Source of the DNA: Planctomycetota bacterium
GTDB lineage: Bacteria > Planctomycetota > Planctomycetia > Planctomycetales > Planctomycetaceae
Assembly: GCA_013151585.1 (NCBI GenBank)
Contig: JAADHY010000095.1
Span: 1-7,250 of the forward strand
Direction: 5' to 3'
DNA: 7,250 nucleotides
Shown here: positions 1 through 6,109 of the stretch, one piece after another
How positions within the stretch are numbered: position 1 is the stretch's first letter
How the letters are laid out: every line of letters starts with the position of its first letter
Notes under the pieces: model-generated
Told to the model about the DNA's origin: nothing
The model's input: only the letters and a program-made list of their open reading frames with translations
Databases searched by the model: none
Made by a program: the position numbers and the translations under genes

Positions 1-32
1 AGGATGGACTAACACACGAATTCTTCGGGGAC

Positions 33-263
33 ATGGTGAGCGAGTCATCGGACGGAGATGCTCGAGCGAATCGTGTGGCGGTGGAGCCTCGCCTCGTGTT
101 GACCGAGATCGCTCCGCCCAGCGGCGACCGTTGGCGTCTGGTTTTCGAGTTCCCCAGCGGCGACCGATATGTACTGCGTCTTTTGCGCCAAGGGCCGGAC
201 GGAAGGTTTGCGGGCTTTGATGCCGTGGAGGCGATCCGCGTCCGGACGCCGAAGCGTCCTTGA
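33..263 (+). CDS. Small hypothetical protein, possibly 5'-truncated
   Basis: I do not recognise this 76-residue protein. It has a polar N-terminal stretch (about residues 1-20), then a segment that looks like paired beta strands (about 22-52), containing PSGDR twice, 12 residues apart and each followed by an aromatic residue. The C-terminus is basic. No signal peptide, membrane segment or cysteine is seen. The ATG at 33 has no good ribosome binding site: GGGG ends only two bases before it. The frame stays open to the left edge of the window, so this may be the C-terminal part of a longer protein. Against that, the ten codons before the ATG include CTA and ACA, which are uncommon in such GC-rich DNA. 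It lies 372 bases upstream of rpsD on the same strand; a functional link is not evident. Confidence 0.5.
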   Translation: MVSESSDGDARANRVAVEPRLVLTEIAPPSGDRWRLVFEFPSGDRYVLRLLRQGPDGRFAGFDAVEAIRVRTPKRP

Positions 264-438
264 CCGTTCGGTCGGCTGCGGCTCATCCCTCGCCTCATTT
301 GATGGGCGAGTTCCGGCCGGGGCAAGCTCCGGGCCATCGGCTTAACCGGCGGCTCGTCCGAACCTGTCCCGGGCGTCCCGCCCACGCGGCTTCAGGCCCC
401 TCGCGCGAGGACGGACCTACCTCGGATCGCCCGATTCC

Positions 439-464
439 AGCGGCGCCGCCGCTTCCCGCTTTTC
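439..464 (+). terminator. Weak hairpin, possible terminator of the first gene
   Basis: A perfect 6-bp stem, AGCGGC with GCCGCT around a GCC loop (439-453), is followed by a pyrimidine-rich stretch containing four Ts (460-463). The T-tract is short and displaced, so a classical intrinsic terminator is doubtful. Another stem, CTCGCC/GGCGAG at 289-294/305-310, lies closer to the stop codon but is followed only by TTCC. Confidence 0.2.
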
Positions 465-520
465 TGCCCTCCCACGGACGGCTTTTTTGTTGCGCCGAGA
501 CGGCCACGGAATCCTCAGAC

Positions 521-549
521 TTGCAAAACGGGCCAGTTGCCCGTAAAGT
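521..549 (+). promoter_or_regulatory. Candidate sigma70-like promoter for rpsD
   Basis: TTGCAA (521-526) and TAAAGT (544-549) each match the sigma70 consensus at four of six positions and are separated by 17 bases. The spacer contains the perfect inverted repeat ACGGGC-CAGTT-GCCCGT (528-544). Initiation here would give a leader of about 80 bases before the rpsD start. Planctomycete promoters are poorly defined, so this is a position- and consensus-based guess. Confidence 0.35.
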
Positions 550-565
550 CTTGCCCACTGCCGCC

Positions 566-602
566 TTGACGCCGGGCCTCCCCCACGGCGCGGTGGCGTC
601 GA
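566..602 (+). promoter_or_regulatory. Possible rpsD leader hairpin
   Basis: Bases 566-573 can pair with 595-602 to form an 8-bp stem (core GACGCC/GGCGTC, with one U-G pair). The stem ends 19 bases before the ribosome binding site of rpsD and would lie in the leader of a transcript from the candidate promoter. S4 is known in other bacteria to repress its own translation through a structured leader, so a regulatory role is possible. The fold does not obviously match the E. coli or Bacillus pseudoknots, and GC-rich DNA forms such stems readily. Confidence 0.25.
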
Positions 603-635
603 TTGTCAGGTAGGGTGTACCAGGAGAAAGACGGA

Positions 636-1244
636 ATGGGCAGCTATCACGGTCCCAAGGCACGCATTAATCGCCGATTGGGCGTCATGGTCTTCGAGAG
701 CGCCGGCGCGGTCCGAGCCGCAGAGAAGCGCCCTTACCCACCGGGAATGTCGCTTAGCCGCAAGAAACTCTCGACCTACGGCTTGGCCTTGCGCGAAAAG
801 CAGAAGATCAAGTATTATTACGGGTTGCGCGAACGGCAGCTCCGGCGTTTTTTCCAGATGGCGCGCCGAGCGAAGGGAAATACAGGCGAACAACTTCTGA
901 TCCTCTGCGAACGGCGACTGGACAACGTCATCCGTCGGGCGGGTTTCACGTTGACCCGGCCGCAAGCCCGGCAGGGAGTGGCTCACTGCCATTTTCAGGT
1001 CAACGGCCGGACGGTGAGCGTTCCGTCGATTCTGGTCCGAGCGGGGGATGTGATCACTGTCCGCAAGCGGCCTAATCTGCAAAACCTTTATCGGGGGCTG
1101 CTCGAGCAGAGCAATGCCGAGCCCTGCGATTGGTTGGCCGTGGACAAGCAAAAGCTCGAGATCACGGTTCTGTCGCTGCCGACTTACGAGGACGTGAGCC
1201 TGCCAGTGGATGTCGGGCAGGTGGTCGCTTTCATGTCGCGGTAA
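636..1244 (+). CDS. rpsD: 30S ribosomal protein S4
   Basis: S4 is a primary 16S rRNA-binding protein that nucleates assembly of the 30S body and helps form the mRNA entry site. The 202 residues match the usual bacterial length of about 200. The N-terminal S4 region covers about residues 1-91, with the characteristic stretch YGLALREKQKIKYYYGLRER (48-67). It is followed by the RNA-binding S4 domain at about 92-155, with ERRLDNV, GFTLTRPQARQ, VNGR and the RAGD turn. The C-terminus has the typical LPVDVGQVV ending. The four N-terminal zinc-binding cysteines of some S4 proteins are absent, so this is the zinc-free form. ATG at 636 is preferred because AGGAG (622-626) sits nine bases upstream; an in-frame TTG at 603 lacks such support. 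The gene is not flanked by rpsM, rpsK or rpoA, so it is detached from the alpha operon, as I recall for planctomycetes. Confidence 0.98.
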   Translation: MGSYHGPKARINRRLGVMVFESAGAVRAAEKRPYPPGMSLSRKKLSTYGLALREKQKIKYYYGLRERQLRRFFQMARRAKGNTGEQLLILCERRLDNVIRRAGFTLTRPQARQGVAHCHFQVNGRTVSVPSILVRAGDVITVRKRPNLQNLYRGLLEQSNAEPCDWLAVDKQKLEITVLSLPTYEDVSLPVDVGQVVAFMSR

Positions 1245-1266
1245 GGGAAGGACGAGCCCTTACGCT

Positions 1267-1288
1267 TTCATCAGTTCGCTGATTGATT
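1267..1288 (+). terminator. Weak stem-loop after rpsD
   Basis: ATCAG and CTGAT (1270-1274/1279-1283) form a perfect 5-bp stem closed by a TTCG tetraloop, 25 bases after the rpsD stop. The pairing can extend weakly past one mismatch. No real T-tract follows, so a terminator role is only suggested by position. Confidence 0.22.
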
Positions 1289-1466
1289 CGTCCGATTCCG
1301 ACTCCTCGGCAACGGCCGGCGTGAGTTGGCCTGGGAGAGGATCGCAGGCTGCGCAAGTCGCTTGCCGATAGGCTTTCGATCGGTCGACGCGGCCGTCATC
1401 CGGCGAAGACCGTCTCCAGAGACTCACGGGCCCGCGCAGCCCTCTGCGGCTGCCGGCGGATGTACG

Positions 1467-1481
1467 GCCGGGCAGCCCGGC
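1467..1481 (-). terminator. Hairpin just past the hydrolase stop
   Basis: GCCGGG-CAG-CCCGGC is a perfect 6-bp GC stem with a 3-base loop. It lies 17 bases beyond the stop codon of the minus-strand hydrolase reading frame. Downstream on the minus strand there is no T-run, so it could be a factor-assisted terminator or an mRNA 3'-end stabiliser rather than an intrinsic terminator. Confidence 0.3.
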
Positions 1482-1498
1482 TCGGAGGCGTCCGTCGT

Positions 1499-2725
1499 CT
1501 ACCGCTGCTTCAGCATTCGGTCCAGCCATTCATACGCCTTCTGGCGCACCTCGTCAGGAAAGTCGTGAGCACAGTCCGGGTAGACCACCCGCAACCGCCC
1601 ATTTCCACCGAGCAATCGATAGACAAGACGTACTCGGTCGATGACTTTGCGCACGCCCTCGACGTCGAAATTGCCGTCATGCAACGGCGCGTTGACGAAG
1701 ATGGCTCGTGGCGCGATAGCAGCCAGCACCTCGTAGAAATCGAACGGAACCTTGTCCGGGTCGGACTGATACACGTCCCGGATGCGCGGCATGTATCGGT
1801 CACTCGTCCAGCCGTTCAGGTTGCCGCCGTAATAATGGTGAAAAGCCGTGAAACCACAGCTCGTGATCACCGCTTTGATTCGCAAGTCGAATACAGCGGT
1901 GAAGAGCGCGTTGTGCCCTCCGAGTGAATGGCCGATACATCCGATGCGATCCCAGTTAACTTCCGGCAGCGATTCGAGCACGTCTACCGCACGAATGTTG
2001 TTCCAAATCGCCTTCATCGAGCCGCTGGCGTATCGATCGCGATGAGCCCGGAAGTCGTATGAGTACTCGCCGAAGGACGGATAGTCCGGGACCAGGCAGA
2101 CATAGCCGCGTGCAGCCAGTTCGTGTCCGTATTGGCGCGTCGGCCGACCGCCGCGTCCGGCCACTTCGTCTTTCGCCAATCGGTAAGTCGGGTGCAAGCA
2201 GAGCATGGCGGGCGCCGGCTTCTTCAGATTCTTGGGAATCAGTAACCAGGCGGGCACTCGATCGCCGGGCTCGGCTACGAAGGTAATCTTCCGGCGGATG
2301 TACTGCGGTGTCTCTTCTTCGACGAGAACCTGCACGTCCAACGGAACACGTTGAGACGAATCCGGCAGCGGTCCCATCGCCAATTGCATATTGGCCAAAA
2401 TGTGCGATCGTCGGATCGCCCAATCGGCTGGTGTTTGCACGGGATGCTTATGTCCCTGCGGGTCTTTGTAGACGAACAGTTTCGAGTGGTCTTCATAGGT
2501 CACCGGCGGGATCGTACGCGGCCCCGGCCGAATCGACGGGTCCGCCCCCAGTCGTAAATTCTCAAGCCAAAACAGACCGCTACGGCCGGGACAGACGACG
2601 TCTAAATCGCCGTCACCGTCCAAATCGGCCAGCTTGGGGTCCAATCCGAAACCGACCCGGCCGCCCACGTGCAACACGCTGACCGGCCACGCACGCGTCT
2701 TCGGCTCGAACCGGTAAGCGCACAC
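1499..2725 (-). CDS. Alpha/beta hydrolase (acetyl xylan esterase / dienelactone hydrolase-like), 3' part of a split gene
   Basis: Numbered from the GTG at 2725, residues 1-57 are the end of an FG-GAP propeller, including the calcium-loop motif DLDGDGDLDVV (34-44) and GLFWLENL. A linker follows, then a typical N-terminal extension of planctomycete esterases (RRSHILANMQLAMGPLP, 105-121) and the alpha/beta hydrolase fold (about 155-405). Visible elements are HPT (178-180), the nucleophile elbow GHSLGG with Ser267, the acid region APLHDGNFD with Asp350 or Asp354, and DCAHDFP with His387. The triad is therefore complete and the domain should be able to hydrolyse esters; the substrate (perhaps acetylated polysaccharide) cannot be read from sequence. 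The GTG has no ribosome binding site, and the frame is open upstream to 2776 with propeller-like sense. The domain therefore probably belonged to the secreted protein starting at 3686 and would be extracytoplasmic. As an isolated frame it has no signal peptide. Confidence 0.85.
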   Translation of the reverse strand: MCAYRFEPKTRAWPVSVLHVGGRVGFGLDPKLADLDGDGDLDVVCPGRSGLFWLENLRLGADPSIRPGPRTIPPVTYEDHSKLFVYKDPQGHKHPVQTPADWAIRRSHILANMQLAMGPLPDSSQRVPLDVQVLVEEETPQYIRRKITFVAEPGDRVPAWLLIPKNLKKPAPAMLCLHPTYRLAKDEVAGRGGRPTRQYGHELAARGYVCLVPDYPSFGEYSYDFRAHRDRYASGSMKAIWNNIRAVDVLESLPEVNWDRIGCIGHSLGGHNALFTAVFDLRIKAVITSCGFTAFHHYYGGNLNGWTSDRYMPRIRDVYQSDPDKVPFDFYEVLAAIAPRAIFVNAPLHDGNFDVEGVRKVIDRVRLVYRLLGGNGRLRVVYPDCAHDFPDEVRQKAYEWLDRMLKQR

Positions 2726-3686
2726 GATCAGAGGATCGTATTCGCCCAGGTCGCGTCCTTCGTGTGCCAGGAACGATCAGCTCCGGACGCCCATCCCCAT
2801 CCAGGTCGCCCCAGAGCAACGCGTGAGGTTGCGACCAGGAGGTATCGATCACGTGAAACTGCCAACGCCGCTTTGCTCCCTCGCGACGTTGTTCTAGCCA
2901 ATACAAGCCCGTTCGATGAGCTCTGCCCCAGACGATGTCGGCGTCCCGATCGCCATCGACGTCGACGACCAAAATCGGGACACTCGCATCGCGATGCAAT
3001 TGAAACTCCGGCTGCCAATGCCACACGAGACCATCGGGAGCGTGCTGTGCGCGAGCCCAACCGCGAGGCCCCACCAGATCGTTCCGTCCGTCGCCATCGA
3101 TGTCGCCGCAACCGAGACCGTGCGCGGCCAGTTGCTTTGGCAAGTCGTGGCGGATCCAACGGACTGTGCCGTCTTTACGCGGTGCAAATTCCCACCACGC
3201 GGCGAATGTGGTGCCGTTCGGGAGCACGTCGAGACGGCCATCGCTGTTAACGTCCGCCAGCCGAGCAGTCTCCATCGGCCCGGGTTTGGCCACGAGATGT
3301 GTGGTCCAATGTCCCGAACGTTTCCCGGGATGCTGAATCCAGTAGAGCGTCCGGCTGCGATAATTCGCGCTGACCAGATCCGGCCAACCGTCTCCGTTCA
3401 CGTCCACCGGCAGATTGGAATAATCATCGTACCGCCCGCGAATGACTTCCACTTCGCGCAAGAAATGTCTCGTCCACTCCGGCGCCTCGTACCACCAGCC
3501 ACCGCAGACGATGTCCGCTCGGCCGTCGCCGTTGACGTCCATCACAGCGCAGGCGCTGTAGGTCGATTCGCCGTTGATCGTGTGCGGTCGAAAACGGAGC
3601 TCCGCGGCTCGCGTCGCCGCTGCAGCCCCCAGAACTCCCAGAATCATTACGAAACGCCGCCGTCCTCTTCCACGCCCCCGTCGCAT
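2613..3686 (-). CDS. Secreted FG-GAP/VCBS repeat beta-propeller, 5' part of a split gene
   Basis: The protein starts with a very basic N-terminus, a short hydrophobic core (VMILGVLGAAAA, 13-24) and a likely cleavage site near ATRA-AE (24-29), so it is exported. The RRRFVM stretch also resembles a weak Tat motif. Six FG-GAP/VCBS motifs follow at about 50-residue intervals: DVNGDGRADIV (50), DVNGDGWPDLV (95), DVNSDGRLDVL (145), DIDGDGRNDLV (195), DVDGDRDADIV (242) and DLDGDGRPELI (294). Each is a calcium-binding loop plus strand typical of propeller blades, and most are followed by aromatic WW or LYW segments. After about residue 304 the sequence turns into Arg/Gly-rich nonsense, marking a frameshift; the seventh motif lies in the overlapping frame. 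The ATG is supported by AGGAGG (3696-3701) nine bases upstream. Related propellers usually mediate binding of ligands, glycans or proteins. The gene starts 71 bases after the peptide transporter, with no obvious terminator between. Confidence 0.85.
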   Translation of the reverse strand: MRRGRGRGRRRFVMILGVLGAAAATRAAELRFRPHTINGESTYSACAVMDVNGDGRADIVCGGWWYEAPEWTRHFLREVEVIRGRYDDYSNLPVDVNGDGWPDLVSANYRSRTLYWIQHPGKRSGHWTTHLVAKPGPMETARLADVNSDGRLDVLPNGTTFAAWWEFAPRKDGTVRWIRHDLPKQLAAHGLGCGDIDGDGRNDLVGPRGWARAQHAPDGLVWHWQPEFQLHRDASVPILVVDVDGDRDADIVWGRAHRTGLYWLEQRREGAKRRWQFHVIDTSWSQPHALLWGDLDGDGRPELIVPGTRRTRPGRIRSSDRVRLPVRAEDACVAGQRVARGRPGRFRIGPQAGRFGR

Positions 3687-3757
3687 CGATACGCCCCTCC
3701 TCTACCAAATCCACTGTCCGGCCCAGACGCCTCGGCGCGCACCGTCGCCGCGCGGCT

Positions 3758-6109
3758 TCAGGCCGGTTCGTCGCTGTGCATCCACCGCGTCAACAGCGGC
3801 GACAGCAAAAAACAGATACCGGCGGAAATCATCGCCGCTAAGGCAATCTTCCCGAAAACACTGCCATAGACGGCAACGGTCTCCTTGGGGATCGGGATGA
3901 CAGCCGCTCCGCCGTCGCCGCCTTCCACGCCCGTAAACTGAGCGATGATGGCCGCCAGGAACTGCGAGAAGGCCGTTGCCAGGAACCACGCCCCCATGAC
4001 CGTGCTCACCAGACGCGGCGGCGAGAGCTTGGTCACCATCGACAACCCCACCGGCGATAAACACAGCTCGCCGGTGGTCTGGAGAAGGTATCCGAGCAAC
4101 AGCCAACTGAGCGTGGTCATACCTCGCTCATCGGCCACGTACGCCCCGTACCAGAATGCTCCAAACCCCAAGCCGAGCTGCAACAGCCCCAAAGAGAACT
4201 TGGTCGGTGTGCTCGGCTCCCAACCGCGTGCATCCAGGAATCCCCAAAGAGCGGTAAAGGCCAGTCCGAACAAGAGAATGTAAATTGGATTGGCCGCCTG
4301 CAGTACCGACGCCGGAATCTCCGAGCCGCCGATTCCCATGCCGATGTGCTCTTCTGTCACACGCCACACGACGATTTTGTCCTGGGGCGTGGCGTCGGGT
4401 TGCCCGGCCGCCGCTCGCAAGTAAGTCAAGGCGCTGATTGTCAGCCGCGGCTCTTCGCTCACCGACCGCACCAGATCGTCCAGTTCTTCCGGCGTCAATT
4501 CCTTTTGTTGAAGTTTGGCTTTGCGCAACTCTTCGCTTCGCACCGCGTCCGCAATTTGGTTTTTCAACCGTTCGCTGGCGATGGGAAAACCGAGCTGCTC
4601 CTGGCTGAGCAGCGGCAGCTTTTTCAGCTCGGGATCGGTCGTGTCGGGCGGGATACGCATCCGAATGCTCGAGCCCACGTCAGCCCGGGTGATGTGACGT
4701 TTTTCCAGAACGCGGTCCACGTTACGGTCCGTGAAGTTGTTGACGGAGCTGCCCGCCTGCTCGAAGAACGACCAAAACAGCATCGAGAAGAACGTGAGGA
4801 TCAAAACCACAAACATGCGTTCGCGTGCGACCCGGTCCAACCGAAAGGTCTCGACCAGCAGATAGAGAGCCGCCGCCAATCCGCAAAGCATCAGCACCAG
4901 CCCGGCCGGTTTGCTCATCTCTGTCGCCACGACGGCAAGGATTTCCCCGGCCGCGCCGGCCGACTGCACGCGGGTAATCAGCGCCTCGGGAATCAAGCTC
5001 ACCGCGCGGGTCTCACCGGTCACCAGCGCGAAGCCGGATACCAAAAGGGCAAACACAGGAACGGCCGCCAGCGTTCCGGCATAAACTGCCCACTCCGATC
5101 GCAGCCAGCCGACCACCGGTCGTCGCAGACGGTCCTCGTCGGGCGCCGAGCCCGCCCGCTCCGGAACGCCGCCGCGACCCAGAGCCACCCAAGCAACCAC
5201 GGCTGCGATCAACAACGACACCGCCGTGCAAACGTTGACGCCCGTCGAAAAAGGATTCTCCGGCCGATACTGGATCAGCCCCCAGGCGGCCAGAACAGCT
5301 CCCACTCCGATGACAATCCGAGCGGCCGTCTGGGTCACCAGCGACCACGACACCCGCCGCCCCGACAGTTGAACAAAACACAAACCGCCCGAAACCACCA
5401 GCAGCGCCAACAGGCCGACACCGCAGAGCAGCACTTCCGCCTCGTTCAGGTAAGGCCGAAAGAAGATGTTCGCCGCCGCCAAGACCGCGACCGCCGTCAA
5501 GGCCAACTGGGAAAGCAGGGCCGGTGCCACGAAAACGGCGACCCCGACCAACATCCCGATCGTGGCCAAGCCGAATCCGTAATGCCATCCGTAGGTTTCA
5601 CCAATGTAGCCGCACAAAAGCGGCGACATGGCCGCCCCCAAGTTGATCCCCATGTAAAAAATCGTGAAGCCACCGTCTCGCTTGGGACTTCCGGCCGGAT
5701 ACAACGATCCGACGATGGCCGAAATATTCGGCTTGAAGAACCCGTTGCCCAAAATCAGAAGGGCCAGCGCCGTAAAAAAGGCCAGTTTGTTTTCGATCGT
5801 CATCATCAGATGACCCGCGGCCATCAAAAGGCCGCCCAGCACGACGGCCCGCCGGGCTCCAAGCAACCGGTCGGCCAGAATCCCGCCGAAAAAGGGCGTC
5901 ATGTAGACCAACGCCGTGTACGCCCCGTAAACCGTGTAAGCGTCGCTGTCCCCGTACCCCAGAAACCCCTTGATCATGTAGAAGACCAGTAGCGACCGCA
6001 TGCCGTAGTAGGAGAACCGCTCCCACATCTCGGCAAAAAACAGCGTGAAGATCCCGGGCGGATGCCCGAAGAGCGTTGCTTTTTCGGTTGTTGCCTGTGA
6101 ACTGTTCAT
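3758..6109 (-). CDS. POT/PTR family proton-dependent oligopeptide transporter, enlarged
   Basis: This inner-membrane major-facilitator protein imports di- and tripeptides with protons. Family hallmarks are ExxERFSYYG in the first helix (E27, E30, R31, Y35), GNGFFKPNIS with Lys126, the PTR2 signature FTIFYMGINLGAAMSPL (148-164), FWSFFEQAGSS with Glu450 in helix 7, and GELCLSPVGLSMV (680-692) with Glu681 in helix 10. Known proton- and peptide-binding residues are thus kept. At 783 residues it is far longer than the usual 450-550. The extra length lies in two places. Between helices 6 and 7 (about 200-430) there are roughly five more hydrophobic segments in place of the usual two extra helices. 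A hydrophilic insertion of about 130 residues (461-600) sits between helices 7 and 8, predicted periplasmic from family topology. The C-terminal helices (605-770) are normal. ATG at 6109 has GAGG five bases upstream. A different solute within the POT family cannot be excluded. Confidence 0.95.
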   Translation of the reverse strand: MNSSQATTEKATLFGHPPGIFTLFFAEMWERFSYYGMRSLLVFYMIKGFLGYGDSDAYTVYGAYTALVYMTPFFGGILADRLLGARRAVVLGGLLMAAGHLMMTIENKLAFFTALALLILGNGFFKPNISAIVGSLYPAGSPKRDGGFTIFYMGINLGAAMSPLLCGYIGETYGWHYGFGLATIGMLVGVAVFVAPALLSQLALTAVAVLAAANIFFRPYLNEAEVLLCGVGLLALLVVSGGLCFVQLSGRRVSWSLVTQTAARIVIGVGAVLAAWGLIQYRPENPFSTGVNVCTAVSLLIAAVVAWVALGRGGVPERAGSAPDEDRLRRPVVGWLRSEWAVYAGTLAAVPVFALLVSGFALVTGETRAVSLIPEALITRVQSAGAAGEILAVVATEMSKPAGLVLMLCGLAAALYLLVETFRLDRVARERMFVVLILTFFSMLFWSFFEQAGSSVNNFTDRNVDRVLEKRHITRADVGSSIRMRIPPDTTDPELKKLPLLSQEQLGFPIASERLKNQIADAVRSEELRKAKLQQKELTPEELDDLVRSVSEEPRLTISALTYLRAAAGQPDATPQDKIVVWRVTEEHIGMGIGGSEIPASVLQAANPIYILLFGLAFTALWGFLDARGWEPSTPTKFSLGLLQLGLGFGAFWYGAYVADERGMTTLSWLLLGYLLQTTGELCLSPVGLSMVTKLSPPRLVSTVMGAWFLATAFSQFLAAIIAQFTGVEGGDGGAAVIPIPKETVAVYGSVFGKIALAAMISAGICFLLSPLLTRWMHSDEPA

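Larger units (their letters stand above)
264..635. other. Intergenic region upstream of rpsD
   Basis: This 372-base gap holds no convincing gene. The long open frames on both strands are Pro/Arg/Ser-rich products of GC-rich DNA, with no start signal or recognisable domain. It contains two weak hairpins after the first gene (289-310 and 439-453), a T-run at 482-488 without an adjacent stem, a candidate promoter with an inverted repeat in its spacer (521-549), and a possible leader hairpin (566-602) in front of the rpsD ribosome binding site. Confidence 0.6.
1245..1498. other. Convergent intergenic region after rpsD
   Basis: This 254-base gap separates the ends of rpsD (plus strand) and the hydrolase (minus strand). 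It holds two small stem-loops, described separately, and no convincing gene. A minus-strand frame ending at 1260 has an acidic C-terminal tail (AEESESDESISELMKA), but its upstream part is Arg/Gly-rich low-complexity sequence without a start signal and it overlaps the end of the hydrolase gene. Confidence 0.5.
1499..3686 (-). pseudogene. Split gene: secreted FG-GAP propeller + alpha/beta hydrolase
   Basis: The two overlapping minus-strand reading frames described below appear to be one gene of about 730 residues with an interruption. The upstream frame carries the signal peptide and six propeller motifs; its sense ends at about residue 304 (PELI). The downstream frame resumes with FLAHEGRD at 2773, continues with GEYDPLIV, then gives the seventh propeller motif and the hydrolase. 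From memory of related planctomycete proteins, the joining segment normally reads PELVTGKR-(F/Y)-x-AH; here the TGKR residues are missing, consistent with loss of about 11 bases at the frame switch. The downstream frame has a TGA at 2777-2779, so it cannot be read through from further upstream. It could be a genuine recent pseudogene, a sequencing or assembly error, or two separately translated parts. The last is least likely because the downstream frame has no ribosome binding site. Confidence 0.65.

Noticed and set aside
480..490. Run of Ts at 482-488 as an intrinsic terminator
   Set aside because: No stable stem directly precedes it on the plus strand; the nearest good stem (439-453) is about 30 bases upstream.
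260..613. Open frame on the plus strand across the gap before rpsD
   Set aside because: Pro/Arg/Ser-rich low-complexity translation, no domain and no ribosome binding site. It also covers the candidate promoter and leader of rpsD.
1260..1529. Minus-strand reading frame of 89 codons with an acidic C-terminal tail
   Set aside because: It overlaps the end of the hydrolase gene, has no ribosome binding site, and most of it is Arg/Gly/Pro-rich as expected from a random frame in GC-rich DNA. Only the last 16 residues look protein-like.
2724..2786. Programmed ribosomal frameshift joining propeller and hydrolase
   Set aside because: No slippery heptamer or downstream structure is evident at the switch, and residues expected at this point are missing, which fits a deletion better than recoding.
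2916..3869. 317-codon open frame antisense to the propeller gene
   Set aside because: The sense strand shows repeated calcium-loop motifs, a signal peptide and a strong ribosome binding site. The antisense frame has none of these and runs into the transporter gene.
4346..5992. 548-codon open frame antisense to the POT transporter
   Set aside because: It is the complement of a clearly identified gene. Its translation is Arg/Gln/His-rich without recognisable domains, as expected opposite a GC-rich membrane protein gene.
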